Shown here: one piece after another, positions 46,903-57,384 of the stretch
Position numbering within the stretch: the first letter of the stretch is position 1
Layout: the number at the start of each line of letters is the position of its first letter
NCBI GenBank assembly: GCA_025055795.1
Contig: JANWVV010000004.1
Coordinates: forward strand, 93,719 to 157,718
Length of the DNA: 64,000 nucleotides
Direction of reading: 5' to 3'
From: Gemmataceae bacterium
GTDB taxonomy: Bacteria; Planctomycetota; Planctomycetia; Gemmatales; Gemmataceae
Translations under genes and position numbers: made by a program
The notes under the pieces: model-generated
What the model saw: only the letters and a program-made list of their open reading frames with translations
What the model was told of the DNA's origin: nothing
Databases searched by the model: none

Positions 46903-48522
46903 ATGTTAATTGGTATTGATTTGGGAACGACATACTGTGCGGTAGCGGCCTTGGACGCCCAGGGTCATGCCCGGATGCTTCCCAATCGGGATGGGGAAAT
47001 TCTGACGCCCTCAGCGGTGTACTTGGCCCCGGACGGTAGTGCCGTGGTAGGTCAAGCGGCCTTGGACATCGCCTTGGAGCAACCCGAGCGGGTAGCCACA
47101 CTGATCAAACGACGTATGGGGTACCCAGACTATGGCCGTCCCGTGGCCGGTCGCGATTTCCGCCCCGAAACGCTGTGTGCCATCATCCTGAAAAAGCTGG
47201 TTCAGGATGCCGAACTGAGTGGTGAGCGGATCGATGGTTGCGTGATCACCGTTCCGGCATACTTCGACGACACCCGGCGGAAAGCCACGATGGACGCCGG
47301 GCGAATAGCCGGCCTGCCCGTCCTGGACATTCTGGACGAGCCGACGGCAGCCGCGCTGGCCTATGCGCATCAGCACGGCTGGACGCAACCGGCCGGAGCG
47401 AGTGATCTTTTCCAGGGTCTGGGCACCAGCCGGACTGTGTTGGTGTACGATCTGGGCGGCGGCACGTTTGACGTCACCCTGGTTAAATTGGCCCGTCAGC
47501 GTTTCCAGGTGCTGGCCATCGAAGGCGACGTACGTCTGGGTGGTCGGGACTGGGATGAACGCCTGGCCAACTGGGCCGCTGAACAATTCCGCGACACCTT
47601 CGGGACCGATCCCCGGGACGATCCCCAGTCTCACGCCCAGCTTCTGGCCACCGCGGAACGTGTCAAGCGTACCCTTTCTAAAATCGAACAAACCACCTTG
47701 ACGATCAGCCATGCCGGTCAGCGTCTGGTGCTTCCTGTGAGCCGTCACGAACTGGAACATCTGACACGTGATCTGTTATTGCGGACCCGTCTGACTACCC
47801 AACAGCTTCTGCGACAGGTGCAACTGAGCTGGGACCAGGTTGATCAGGTCCTGCTGGTGGGCGGCAGCACGCACATGCCGGCGGTGGCCCGCATGCTGAC
47901 GGAATTGACGGGCCGTCAGCCGGAGCGTTCCCTGGCGGTCAGTGAAGTGGTCGCCCGCGGGGCCGCTTTGCACGCCGGCATTGTCGTGGCCCAACGCCGT
48001 GCCCCGGCACTCGACCCTCTTGCCAGCGGGTCGGCCTCCCTCCTCGCCACTCCCCCAGTGCCGGACGAGGAATCTTTTCCTCGCCTCGATTGGGCCGACG
48101 TAGTCGAAATCAGTGTCAATGCCCATAGTTTGGGCATCGAAGTCCGCAACGGTACCGAGCGGATCCATCACAAACTCGTGCCCAAAAACACCCAGTTGCC
48201 CGCTGCTGGCGAGCATATCTATTACACGGTGCGAGACAACCAGACCCGCGTCCGCATCCGTGTCCTGCAAGGAGAGGCTCATCAGGCCGAAGCTTGCATC
48301 CCGGTGGGGGAGTGCTGGATCGAGGATTTGCCACCCGGGCTCCCGAAGGGGGCCCCTGTGCGGGTACGCTGCGGTGTCGCTCCCAACGGCTGTATCGAAG
48401 TGGCCGCCGTCGATCTGACCTCGGGCCGCGCTGTCACTGCCCATCTCTACCGCCCTGGCGGACTCACCGACGAACAGATCGCCCGCGAAGCGGACTTTTT
48501 GCGTCGCCTGCACGTCCTCTGA
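46903..48522 (+). CDS. Hsp70 (DnaK-like) chaperone
   Basis: A 539-residue Hsp70-family ATPase. Phosphate-1 LIGIDLGTTYCAVA (residues 2-15), phosphate-2 VYDLGGGTFDVTLV (181-194) and adenosine-binding VLLVGGSTHMPAV are all present. The substrate-binding beta domain and only a short lid follow, so it is about 100 residues shorter than DnaK. It is probably a specialised Hsp70 paralogue rather than the housekeeping DnaK, as no grpE or dnaJ is adjacent. A conserved unknown follows 44 bp downstream. Confidence 0.93.
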   Translation: MLIGIDLGTTYCAVAALDAQGHARMLPNRDGEILTPSAVYLAPDGSAVVGQAALDIALEQPERVATLIKRRMGYPDYGRPVAGRDFRPETLCAIILKKLVQDAELSGERIDGCVITVPAYFDDTRRKATMDAGRIAGLPVLDILDEPTAAALAYAHQHGWTQPAGASDLFQGLGTSRTVLVYDLGGGTFDVTLVKLARQRFQVLAIEGDVRLGGRDWDERLANWAAEQFRDTFGTDPRDDPQSHAQLLATAERVKRTLSKIEQTTLTISHAGQRLVLPVSRHELEHLTRDLLLRTRLTTQQLLRQVQLSWDQVDQVLLVGGSTHMPAVARMLTELTGRQPERSLAVSEVVARGAALHAGIVVAQRRAPALDPLASGSASLLATPPVPDEESFPRLDWADVVEISVNAHSLGIEVRNGTERIHHKLVPKNTQLPAAGEHIYYTVRDNQTRVRIRVLQGEAHQAEACIPVGECWIEDLPPGLPKGAPVRVRCGVAPNGCIEVAAVDLTSGRAVTAHLYRPGGLTDEQIAREADFLRRLHVL

Positions 48523-48566
48523 TCAACCGCTGGCTACCTCGCCACCGACTGACCAACGGTGCTGCC

Positions 48567-49442
48567 ATGCTCTTGCCGGCTCCCCCGCCACCCGTTAGCA
48601 ATCCTTGTCCCCTCTTTGCCGCTGCGGCCCAGCGACTCCTGAAACAGAGCCAGCTGTGGGTGGCTCGCCATCCCTGCCGCCTGTGTGAAATCGAATTCTA
48701 CTGGTATGCCTCCGAACATCCCGACCCTTTCTGCCATCGACACCCTTTGCAGCTGCAACAGGGCCGTTGGTATTTCCATCGCATCGGCTCCGCCTACCGC
48801 GGCGGCTCGTTCAAAGGCTTGGACGTCACCTTCAGCGATGGTCATCGCTATGGCGGTATCTTATTCCGCGGCTTGCAACTACCTGCTGGACATATCGTTT
48901 CTGGCCCTTCCCGCCTGGTCGACACGATCTTGCAACTGACCGGCTACCGCCACGTGGCCGAGCTGGATGCCCGTTTGCAGCAGTACCATGCTGAGGATCC
49001 CGATGCTCCCGTCACGCTCCGCCCAACCGAGCAGCCGCTGACCGTACCGGTTTATGCCACTGCACGCGTCGGCTTGGTTCTCCGCCATGATCGCGTCAGT
49101 CCTGCTGGCCTGCGTTTTTTTGCCCGGCCCTATCGCTTTCTCATTCACCCGCGTGCCCTAGCGGCCGGACGACCCCAGCTCATCGTCGCCCTCCATCAGC
49201 ACCATTCCCCCCCTTCCCTCATCCACACCCTCACCGGTTCACCCCAGCGTACTATCCAGGACTACCTTGACAACTACGAAAAAGGCAAGCAGTGCCGCAC
49301 CCCCGCCCGATACCTCGTCCCCTTGATCGGTCGCCCCCTCCACGGCCGTCAATTATGCTTGCTGTATGGCTTACTTGCTCAATTGTGCGATTATCCCGAC
49401 GATCATCTGGACCGCCTTCTTCGTGCGGCTGCTAAGCGCTAA
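48567..49442 (+). CDS. Conserved hypothetical protein
   Basis: A 291-residue protein in the same direction and 44 bp after the Hsp70 gene. It is rich in His and aromatic residues: CEIEFYWYASEHPDPFCHRH, WYFHRIGSAYRGGSFKGLDV, YGGILFRGLQL. The YRGGSFKGLD and HPDPF motifs I faintly associate with uncharacterised proteins seen in several kingdoms. Conserved histidines could bind metal. No signal peptide. ATG 48567 has no clear ribosome site and may rely on translational coupling. Function unknown. Confidence 0.7.
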   Translation: MLLPAPPPPVSNPCPLFAAAAQRLLKQSQLWVARHPCRLCEIEFYWYASEHPDPFCHRHPLQLQQGRWYFHRIGSAYRGGSFKGLDVTFSDGHRYGGILFRGLQLPAGHIVSGPSRLVDTILQLTGYRHVAELDARLQQYHAEDPDAPVTLRPTEQPLTVPVYATARVGLVLRHDRVSPAGLRFFARPYRFLIHPRALAAGRPQLIVALHQHHSPPSLIHTLTGSPQRTIQDYLDNYEKGKQCRTPARYLVPLIGRPLHGRQLCLLYGLLAQLCDYPDDHLDRLLRAAAKR

Positions 49443-49723
49443 GGTCATCCCTTCGGACCGGGTAACGGTAAATTGCTCGCCCGCCTGCAGTGACGCACTC
49501 GGTCGGCAAAATGAAACATGAAGGCGTTGCACACACGATCGAGGTATGGCCCAACGGCTGCACGCCCCAAAGGCCTGTCAGCATCATTGTGCTGATCGAT
49601 GTCATCGCTGGTCGTCGCCTTACGACAAGACACAGGCTAGGGATCGCACTCGGATCGGCACAAAGTTCGATGTGGTACTCTAGAGAAAATCTTGATAGCC
49701 AATGAATGCACAGCGGGCCATTT
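49443..49723. other. Intergenic
   Basis: No gene recognised on either strand. Confidence 0.35.
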
Positions 49724-49894
49724 TTATTCCAGCGGTGGCGTCCGGCGTCCCATCACCAGTGCCACAATAAACAACACCAGAAAGATGAAAAACAGGATGC
49801 GTGCCGCTTCGGTGGCCACGGCCGCTACGCCACCAAAACCAAAAATGGCAGCGACAATCGCGATAATCAAAAACAGAATGGCCCAACGCAACAT
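49724..49894 (-). CDS. Small membrane protein, DUF1328 family
   Basis: A 56-residue protein, [20 protein letters not shown] at its start, then [20 protein letters not shown] and a basic end. Two transmembrane helices and the GFGGVAA..A.I pattern match DUF1328 (YtjA-type). ATG 49894 has GGAG about 9 nt upstream. Function unknown. Confidence 0.88.
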   Translation of the reverse strand: MLRWAILFLIIAIVAAIFGFGGVAAVATEAARILFFIFLVLFIVALVMGRRTPPLE

Positions 49895-49995
49895 GAGTTA
49901 GACTCCATAGTAATAGTAAAAGGAGTTTCTCAGATCAGATGACCCAGACCTCCTGAACGCCGAGCAGACCTCACAGGCTTTGGGGCCTGGGTAGT

Positions 49996-52590
49996 TCAGC
50001 GACTGCGGAACATCGGATGCTGGCGATCGCCTCGAGACAGCATATAGGCCAGCAGGTCAAGAATCTCTTCGGGCTGATAGGTATCCAGCAGTCCCGCCGG
50101 CATCATGGACAGCTTCGACGGCTTCATGCTTTCGATGTTGTTCCTGTTAACCGAGACCGTAGCCGCAGGATTGAGCATGTCCGTATTGACCATGACCGTG
50201 TCGTTATTGAGGTTGACGATGCGACCGATGACGACTCGTTCATCTTTGGTCAGGATTTCGACCGCCTGGTACTGATCGCTGATTTCCTTGCTCGGTTCGA
50301 GGATGGATTCGAGCAGGTCGCGGGGACTGAAGCGTCCGACGACGCCGGTCAGATCCGGTCCGACACTGCCCCCCTCATTGTCGAAGCGATGGCAGGCAAA
50401 GCATTTGGCGGTAGCAAAGATCCGGCGGCCGCGTTCGAAGTTGCGTCCACTTTTCAAACCTTGTTCCAGGAGCGGGGCCAGATCGTCCACGGTCCAGGCC
50501 TTGACGAAGGGGCGGGGCGCCTCGTCGGGCAACTTGACCGTCATGGGATTGGCATTGATTATTTCCGCCAGGGCCTGGCGTTCGGCCGCGGTCAAAGTCT
50601 CCAGAGCGTCCGCTTTGATCATTTTGATGAAGTTGGCGAAGCTGGCCCCGCCTTTGTAGTGGGCGGCCTTGACAAACCACAGGAAGTACTGGCGGCGTAG
50701 TTCGGGAGTCCAGCCTGCTCGTAACATCCGCAAAGCCCGCACGTATTCCAGTTGCTCCTCCTGGGTGGGCGCTTCGGCCAGCAGTTTCATGGCTTTTGGT
50801 GCTACTGTCTCGTCCTGCAGATAGACAAATACCTGCAGCAACTCGCCGTCGACGAAGCGTTGCCCGGTTGGGAACAAGGGGCGATATTTGTGCAACCAGG
50901 CAGCACGTTGCTCGGCCGTCGGGGGACCGAAACGGTTGAACAGAACGTGATACAGGCGGATCAGATCGAGACGCTGTGTCTCGCCGAGTTGCCCGAAGTC
51001 GATGCGGGCCAACGCCGCCAGGATCCGCTCACGCAACGTCGGGTCACCACGCACCTTTTTGTCCGGCGTATGCTCGGGGCAGGGGGCCGATACCCGCACC
51101 AGGGCCAGCAGGGCATGCGTAGCCTTGACCGGATCGGCTTCCATCAAGGCACGTTCCGACCACAGTTGGGGATCCTGATGCTCCAGGGCGATGCGGGCCG
51201 CAAATTGGATGAAGCGATCCGGGTTATTCAGTTCTTTCCAGGCGGCCTCGACGGCCTCCGCCCCCACCCGGGTATGGTAGCGTTCCAGAGCCAGCCGCTT
51301 TTGTCGGGCTGCGGACGCCGCGGCGTCTTGGACCGGTGCAGCCCCTTCCTGTTCCTCGGGACCAACGTAAGTGACGCGGTACAGACCCGATTTGGTCCGT
51401 CGGCCTCCGATGATAAAATACATCGCCCCGTCAGAGGGATTGATCACTACGTCCGTGAGCGGTAGGGGCGTCCCCGTAATGAATTCCTCCAGTTCGCCGC
51501 TGTAAGCACTTCCTTGCTGCTTCAGATGAACGGCATACAATTTACCATAACTCCAGTCACAGATGAACAAGGCTTCCTGATACTTGCGTGGAAACTTGGC
51601 CTGGTAGCCGAAGCAGACGCCGGTGGGCGAGCCGGGGCCCACGTTGAGCACAGCAGGCAGATTGTCCGGATAGTAAGGGGGATATTTGCCCGCCCCGTTA
51701 CGCCAGCCAAACTCGCTGCCACTAGTAATCAGGCAGACGCGAGTGGGACGGTACCAGGGGGTGTTCATGTCCCATTCCATGTCCGAGTCATAGGTGAACA
51801 GATCGCCGTTTTTGTGGTAGGCCACATCATACTGATTGCGGAAGCCAACGCTAAAAAGTTCCCAATGTTTACCGTCCGGGGAAACGTGATAAATAGCTCC
51901 GCCAGGTCCCAATACGCCTTTCATGAAGCCATTGCCATCGGGCAGGCGGGGTAACAGATGATCCTCGCCCCAGACCGGAGGCACGCGGGTCACGTCGTAA
52001 CGGGTCAACTTGGTCTGGTTGCCGCATACCACCGTCAGTCGCTGGCCATCGGGATGTAACACGACCGCATGGGGACCATGCTCTCCCCCTCCCCCTTCGA
52101 ACGTACGCAACAGCTCCACTTGATCCAAAGTGTCGTTTTTCTTCGATGATGTCACCCGATATAGTCCGGACTTGGCGGAATTGACCACGACGTACAGCGA
52201 ATCAAATGCCCAAAGCAACCCTTGGGCGCTGCCAATGGGGGCCGGGATCTTTTCCACTTTGGTCCCCTCGCTCTGGCCGATAGGAGGGGGGGTGACCCGG
52301 TACAGCGGACCGTACTGATCCGAAACGATCAGCCGTCCTTTGGGGTCCACACACATGCATACCCACGAGCCTTGCTCGTTTTTAGGAACGGAATAGAGCA
52401 GTTCGACCCGGAAGCCCTTGGCCACCTTCATCGTCTTCGGGTCTGTGGCCGGTGGCTCGGGACTAACTTTTTTGCGGGGCGGCTGCGACGCGGATTGCTC
52501 CGCTTCCACCGGCACCACCTTCCAGACCACGCCCGCCAATAGCCCCACCGTCAGACACCCGCCCACCCACTGGGTAATCCGTCCTCGCAT
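49996..52590 (-). CDS. PVC-type dehydrogenase-like protein with heme-binding domain
   Basis: An 864-residue secreted protein (signal peptide ITQWVGGCLTVGLLAGVVW). An N-terminal propeller/sugar-dehydrogenase-like part (GFRVELLYSVPKNEQGSWV, GSAQGLLWAFDSLYVVV, PHAVVLHPDGQRLTVVCGN) is followed by helical HEAT-like repeats and a cytochrome-c-like domain. The heme motif is CFACH in ATAKCFACHRFDNEGGSVGP, with a later Met (SMMPAG) as possible axial ligand. These are the Pirellula/Verrucomicrobium-type heme-binding proteins, thought to act in periplasmic carbohydrate or sterol-like oxidation; the substrate is unknown. Confidence 0.92.
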   Translation of the reverse strand: MRGRITQWVGGCLTVGLLAGVVWKVVPVEAEQSASQPPRKKVSPEPPATDPKTMKVAKGFRVELLYSVPKNEQGSWVCMCVDPKGRLIVSDQYGPLYRVTPPPIGQSEGTKVEKIPAPIGSAQGLLWAFDSLYVVVNSAKSGLYRVTSSKKNDTLDQVELLRTFEGGGGEHGPHAVVLHPDGQRLTVVCGNQTKLTRYDVTRVPPVWGEDHLLPRLPDGNGFMKGVLGPGGAIYHVSPDGKHWELFSVGFRNQYDVAYHKNGDLFTYDSDMEWDMNTPWYRPTRVCLITSGSEFGWRNGAGKYPPYYPDNLPAVLNVGPGSPTGVCFGYQAKFPRKYQEALFICDWSYGKLYAVHLKQQGSAYSGELEEFITGTPLPLTDVVINPSDGAMYFIIGGRRTKSGLYRVTYVGPEEQEGAAPVQDAAASAARQKRLALERYHTRVGAEAVEAAWKELNNPDRFIQFAARIALEHQDPQLWSERALMEADPVKATHALLALVRVSAPCPEHTPDKKVRGDPTLRERILAALARIDFGQLGETQRLDLIRLYHVLFNRFGPPTAEQRAAWLHKYRPLFPTGQRFVDGELLQVFVYLQDETVAPKAMKLLAEAPTQEEQLEYVRALRMLRAGWTPELRRQYFLWFVKAAHYKGGASFANFIKMIKADALETLTAAERQALAEIINANPMTVKLPDEAPRPFVKAWTVDDLAPLLEQGLKSGRNFERGRRIFATAKCFACHRFDNEGGSVGPDLTGVVGRFSPRDLLESILEPSKEISDQYQAVEILTKDERVVIGRIVNLNNDTVMVNTDMLNPAATVSVNRNNIESMKPSKLSMMPAGLLDTYQPEEILDLLAYMLSRGDRQHPMFRSR

Positions 52591-52820
52591 TCCTGCATCC
52601 CCCGCCAGTTCCTCTCTATACTCGCGATCGTACCGCTACGTAACACTACTAGTAGCCAATATACAGATACATTCCTGCGGCCAATGCTTTTTCCTTAACC
52701 TGACCAACGATCAACAACAGAGATTTGAGCTGATTTATCACCGCGGCCGATGCTTTCGCCCTGGTGGAGCTTGTTCAGGTATCGGCCGGCCGGACAGGGA
52801 TCGGTAGGACCATGCCTTTT

Positions 52821-53273
52821 TCATGCAGTGGGCGAAGCGGTACCGCTGACCGGCGAACTGGAAACACAACTGCCACAGCGATTATCCAGGCTGTACGCCC
52901 CCGCACCAAACCCGACCACTAGCAGCAAACCGCCCAGAATGGCCAGGTTCTTCAAAAACATAATCATTTGCATCTGCTGCTCCTGTCCTTCGAAGGCCCA
53001 GAAGTTATGGAAGATAACCGTGGCGGGAATCAAAAACACAATCAGCAGTCCCGCTCCCAACCGCGCCTTGTAGCCAACCAGAACAGACAGCCCACCAACC
53101 AGTTCCAGGACAATGGCACCGACGAGAAAGAGCGGAACCAGCGGCATTCCCTTGGATGACATGTATCCGGCCGTTTGTTCCCAACTGAATATTTTACCAG
53201 CACCGCTGATCAAGAAGATCGCGGACAGACCGATACGTCCCAACAAAGGTGCCCAGCAGGTAACAGCATTCAT
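52821..53273 (-). CDS. DoxX family membrane protein
   Basis: A 150-residue four-helix membrane protein starting at ATG 53273 (GAGGGA upstream). It has the DoxX pattern: LLGRIGLSAIFLISGAGKIF, GYMSSKGMPLVPLFLVGAIV, LVGYKARLGAGLLIVFLIPA and a later FLKNLAILGGLLLVV. DoxX proteins are related to the membrane subunit of thiosulfate:quinone oxidoreductase, though most act otherwise. The C-terminus has extra Cys residues (NRCGSC). Confidence 0.93.
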   Translation of the reverse strand: MNAVTCWAPLLGRIGLSAIFLISGAGKIFSWEQTAGYMSSKGMPLVPLFLVGAIVLELVGGLSVLVGYKARLGAGLLIVFLIPATVIFHNFWAFEGQEQQMQMIMFLKNLAILGGLLLVVGFGAGAYSLDNRCGSCVSSSPVSGTASPTA

Positions 53274-53611
53274 GTTTGTCCCTCGCCTGTCTCTGCTTGT
53301 CTGAACCGGATCACCACTATGTGACCGCATCTCATCACGGTTACTGATTGATGTTTTACCGGTTCTGGTGCTGACGGACGACGGCCGAAGTAAACGCCCA
53401 CGGGCATTACAGTCAGAGGCAAGGTTGAGGCCAGTCCCGTCCGAGTGGACACACATTTGCCCGAACAGGTAGGGGCGATGCCGTAACAGTAGGCATCATG
53501 CCCCAGTCGGTCACAATACGGCCCCCGCCTACGGTGGCGGTGCAACCCAGCCGCTGCCGTGATGGGGAATGGCCTCGAACTAGTTGGTGGGGAATAGGGG
53601 ATAGTTGGGTG

Positions 53612-55414
53612 TCAGTCGGCTGGCTTGTTCGGTGCGTCACCAGGGAGCTGGATCAAGGGCCCGGTGTTGCCCGTGCCCCCGCGTAGCTCGCGTTTGCTTT
53701 CGCGACTGCTGCGTGCGGTTGTGGCCGCTTCGCCGCTTTCCTCCGCCGCTTGGGGGGCCTCCTCGGGTACCCGTCCATCGTCCACGTTGCGCATCGACAG
53801 GCCGATTTTCCGTTCCTTGGGATCGACCCGCAACACTTTGACTTCGACCTCCTGGCCCACCTGCACCACTTCTTCCGGACTTTCGACCTTGTGGTCGGCC
53901 AGCTCGGAGATGTGTAGTAGTCCCTCCAGACCAGGTTCCAGTTCGACGAACACCCCAAAGTTGGTCAGTTTGGTGACGCGGCCGCGGTACTTCTGCCCGG
54001 GCTTGTACCGGGAAGGAATATCGGTTTCCCATGGATCGGGGCTCATCTGCTTGAGGCCCAGGCCTACCCGCTTGCGCTCCTGGTCCACGTTGAGCACCAC
54101 GCAGGTGATCTGTTGCCCTTTTTGCAGCATCTCGGCCGGATTGGTCACCTTGCGGACGTGACTCATGTCGGTGACGTGCAACAGACCTTCGATCCCTTCT
54201 TCAATTTCAATGAAGGCCCCGTAGCTGGTCAGATTCTTGACCGTCCCCGTAACAATGGTACCTGGCGGATACTTGCGTGTCACCTCGTCCCAGGGATTAA
54301 CCTGACACTGCTTGATGCCCAGAGAAATTTCTTTTTTCTCGTGGTTGATGGCCAGCACCTGCACTTCCACTTTGTCACCGATGTTGACCACCTCGCGGGG
54401 ATCGTTGATGCGCTTGACCCAGGACATTTCGGAAATGTGGACCAGCCCCTCGATGCCGGGCTCCAGTTTGACAAAGGCACCGTAGGGCATGATGTTGACC
54501 ACTTCGCCGATGTGCCGGCTGCCCACAGGGTATTTCTGCTCGATGTTCTCCCAGGGGCTGGGCGTTTTGTGCTTCAGCGACAAGGCGATTTTCTCTTTTT
54601 CACGATCGATGTGCAAAATATAAACTTCGATTTCCTGATCCAGTTTAACCACGTCGTGGGGATTGGTCACCCGGTGCCAACCCATGTCCGTGACATGGAG
54701 CAGCCCGTCAATACCGCCCAGATCGACAAAGGCCCCGAACTCGGCGATGTTTTTGACAATCCCCTTGCGGATCTGGCCCTCCTGCAACTCGGCCAGCAGC
54801 TTCTCCTTCTGGATTTTGCGCCGGTCCTCAATCAGCTTGCGTCGGCTGACCACAATGTTCCGCCGCTGCTCGTCAATTTTGAGAATGACGCACTCCACCG
54901 TCTTGCCGATGTACTCATCCAGGGACTGAGGCCGGCGGATGTCCACCTGCGAAGAGGGGAGAAAAGCGTTGACCCCGATGTTGACCAGCAGTCCCCCCTT
55001 CACCTTCTTGAGCACGGTACCAGTAACGACATCCCCTTCCTTGAACTTCTGCAGGAAGTTGCTCCATTCCTTTTGTCGTCGGGCCTTGCGATAAGATAAC
55101 TTGATGGTGCCGTCCTCGTTTTCCACGTCCTCGATCAGTACCTCGATGACATCTCCCGGCTTGGGCAATTGCAGGGCACCGGTTTCGTCCCGCCATTCCT
55201 CCGCCTTGACTACGCCTTCCGACTTGTAACCGATGTCGATGACTACTTCTTCACCCCGGATTTCCAAGACTTTGCCAGTAACGACCTTGTTCGGTTCGTA
55301 GTCCCGCTCCTCGTTGTAGAGCCACTCGTGCAGGGCCTGCTGGAAGTCCTGCTCGGTTCGTTGAATCACCTCTTCACCTAGATCCGTTTCGCGAAGCAGC
55401 TTGCGGTTCGGCAT
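53612..55414 (-). CDS. rpsA: 30S ribosomal protein S1
   Basis: A 600-residue protein with six S1 domains, e.g. VTGKVLEIRGEEVVIDIGYK, IAEFGAFVDLGGIDGLLHVT, MPYGAFVKLEPGIEGLVHIS, SYGAFIEIEEGIEGLLHVTD and NFGVFVELEPGLEGLLHISE. The start is ATG 55414 (MPNRKLLRETDLG); there is no ribosome site, as is usual for rpsA, whose product binds and autoregulates its own mRNA. The C-terminal tail is Glu/Ser/Arg-rich. It is divergent from a MacB-like permease gene 383 bp away. Confidence 0.96.
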   Translation of the reverse strand: MPNRKLLRETDLGEEVIQRTEQDFQQALHEWLYNEERDYEPNKVVTGKVLEIRGEEVVIDIGYKSEGVVKAEEWRDETGALQLPKPGDVIEVLIEDVENEDGTIKLSYRKARRQKEWSNFLQKFKEGDVVTGTVLKKVKGGLLVNIGVNAFLPSSQVDIRRPQSLDEYIGKTVECVILKIDEQRRNIVVSRRKLIEDRRKIQKEKLLAELQEGQIRKGIVKNIAEFGAFVDLGGIDGLLHVTDMGWHRVTNPHDVVKLDQEIEVYILHIDREKEKIALSLKHKTPSPWENIEQKYPVGSRHIGEVVNIMPYGAFVKLEPGIEGLVHISEMSWVKRINDPREVVNIGDKVEVQVLAINHEKKEISLGIKQCQVNPWDEVTRKYPPGTIVTGTVKNLTSYGAFIEIEEGIEGLLHVTDMSHVRKVTNPAEMLQKGQQITCVVLNVDQERKRVGLGLKQMSPDPWETDIPSRYKPGQKYRGRVTKLTNFGVFVELEPGLEGLLHISELADHKVESPEEVVQVGQEVEVKVLRVDPKERKIGLSMRNVDDGRVPEEAPQAAEESGEAATTARSSRESKRELRGGTGNTGPLIQLPGDAPNKPAD

Positions 55415-55797
55415 AAATATACTTTTGGGAAAGGAACAAAGATGGTGGTTGCCGCTACGAACCGCTTGGACCTCCCCTGCAGGAAGGGCAGCAAATGGTC
55501 CGAACGGCACAATGGCATGTCCTAGACGCCATCCGACCGACGACCGCCGTCGGTCTGCCAAGATGGCGAAGTTGGGAGATTATATTTGCCAGAAGGGGCG
55601 GAAGAAAGAGGCGTGTGGGATTTTGCAGGGATCTGACGGAACCAGCGGCGTATTGCGCCGTTGCGTTCATCCAGGGTAGGCCCAAGGGGTCCGGATTGTG
55701 GCCCGCTCCGCCGGCACAAGCGGCGGGGTAACATCGAGCGGAACAGTGAGCGGTTTTCGTCAGTGTCGGGGCCACCGGATCGTAGAGAGTGGCGACC
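55415..55797. other. Divergent intergenic, rpsA leader and permease promoter
   Basis: No gene supported. The rpsA leader (minus strand) has no ribosome site near the start. Confidence 0.45.
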
Positions 55798-57384
55798 ATG
55801 ATTTCGCGTGTGGAGTGGACGTTGGCCCTCCAGGGCTTATGGCGGCAGAAAGTACGCAGTCTGCTCACCCTGGTGGGGATCGCCGTTGGGGCGATGGGAT
55901 TGGCCTTCAGTGTGGCGTTGAGCCTGGGCTTGCGTGCATTTATCGAGCGGGAGTTCCAGGGGCGGGCAGAATTCTGGCGTGTACTAGTGCATGTGGATCC
56001 GACCGAAGGGGACGTAGCCGCCGCCCCGGCGGAGGTGGTGACTATCCGTGGGCAGGTAGCCGCCGAGCGACGCCAGCGCTTGCAGGAGGCACTAGCCGAA
56101 CGCTACTTTACACGTCACCCCCGTCGGGGCGAACGGATGCTCACTCCCCAACGACTAGCAGAGCTTGCTACCCTGCCCGATGTGGAAGCTGTCCAGGCCT
56201 ATCGGACGGTGGAAGCCCAGGTGCGCCTGCCAGAAAGCGAAAACATCGCCGTAGGTACCCTGGTCAGCGGCCCACTCGAGGAACTGCAGCCCCGCTTATT
56301 GTCCGGACGCTTACCACATCCCGGACAGCCGGAAGTGGTGGTCAGCGAGCTGGTTCTGTATGATCTGGGTCGGGGCAACGACACCGATTTGGAGCAACTA
56401 GTAGGGAAGGAGGTGACCGTGCGGCTGGGCCGGATCCGGCAGTCCCCCCCCTTGGCTCTGGCCCGGGCCCTGACTGGCCGGTTGGTCGGTGACGAATTGA
56501 CCTACTTGCAACTGGAGGCAATGGAACGCCTGGCCCAACAATTGCCCCATCGTCTGGACGCTTTCGAATTGTCGCCGGCTGAACGAAGGGCCGTTCAAGC
56601 CCTGCTGGCCCCTGCATCCTCTGCCGCAACGCCAAGCCTCGACGCCGCTGTGACCATCCAGCAGAGATGGCGTATCTGCGGCGTCGTTCGTTTGCTGACA
56701 CGCGAAGAAAAGAAGCGTCGCACGCCGCTGGACAACTGGGAATTGGCCCGGGCCGATTTGTTTGTCTCCTCGGCCCTGGGCGAAGCTGTGTTGCGGGAAT
56801 TGCCCTGGATCCGGGAAGGGGACGTGGGCACTGCTCTGCTGCGGGTCCGCCCGAGGGGCGACGTTCTGGGAGTAGTACAGGCCGTCGAAGCACGTCAACT
56901 GCGAACGATTTCCGCCGCCAAATGGTTTGCCAGCGCTCAGCGGGAAGTGGCCCTGATTGCTACAGGGCTGAACCTGTTTGCTTTACTGGCTCTGGCCGTT
57001 GCCGCAGTGGGGATAGCTAACACCTTGGTCACTAGTGTCCTGGAACGGACCAGGGAAATGGGCATTCTGCATGCCGTGGGCGCTACGCCCGGCCAACTGC
57101 AACGCCTGGTCCTGCTGGAAGGCGGATTGCTGGGTCTGGGCGGCAGTCTGGTCGGCCTGCTGCTGGCCTGGTTGTTGATGTGGCCAGCGGAAGCCTGGCT
57201 GCATGCCAAAGTGGCTCAGTTGGCCATTGAAGAAAAACTGCTGACGGAATCACTGTTCGTAACCCCTTGGTGGCTGTGGCCGGCGACCGGATTGTTTGCC
57301 CTCGCTTGGACCTTGCTAGCCGCCTGGTTCCCCGCCCGCCGGGCATCGCGATTGGATCCCGTCCGCGCTTTACGCTACGAATGA
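55798..57384 (+). CDS. MacB/FtsX-like ABC transporter permease
   Basis: A 528-residue permease with an N-terminal TM segment (LTLVGIAVGAMGLAFSVALS), a long periplasmic MacB-core domain (residues 60-350) and an FtsX domain with three C-terminal helices, including GLNLFALLALAVAAVGIANT and the ERTREMGILHAVGATPGQL signature. No ATPase gene is adjacent, so its partner must lie elsewhere. ATG 55798 has a weak GAGAGTGG; GTG 55789 is an alternative. Confidence 0.92.
   Translation: MISRVEWTLALQGLWRQKVRSLLTLVGIAVGAMGLAFSVALSLGLRAFIEREFQGRAEFWRVLVHVDPTEGDVAAAPAEVVTIRGQVAAERRQRLQEALAERYFTRHPRRGERMLTPQRLAELATLPDVEAVQAYRTVEAQVRLPESENIAVGTLVSGPLEELQPRLLSGRLPHPGQPEVVVSELVLYDLGRGNDTDLEQLVGKEVTVRLGRIRQSPPLALARALTGRLVGDELTYLQLEAMERLAQQLPHRLDAFELSPAERRAVQALLAPASSAATPSLDAAVTIQQRWRICGVVRLLTREEKKRRTPLDNWELARADLFVSSALGEAVLRELPWIREGDVGTALLRVRPRGDVLGVVQAVEARQLRTISAAKWFASAQREVALIATGLNLFALLALAVAAVGIANTLVTSVLERTREMGILHAVGATPGQLQRLVLLEGGLLGLGGSLVGLLLAWLLMWPAEAWLHAKVAQLAIEEKLLTESLFVTPWWLWPATGLFALAWTLLAAWFPARRASRLDPVRALRYE

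Noticed and set aside
54113..55099. Plus-strand frame of 328 codons
   Set aside because: Antisense shadow of the S1 repeat domains.
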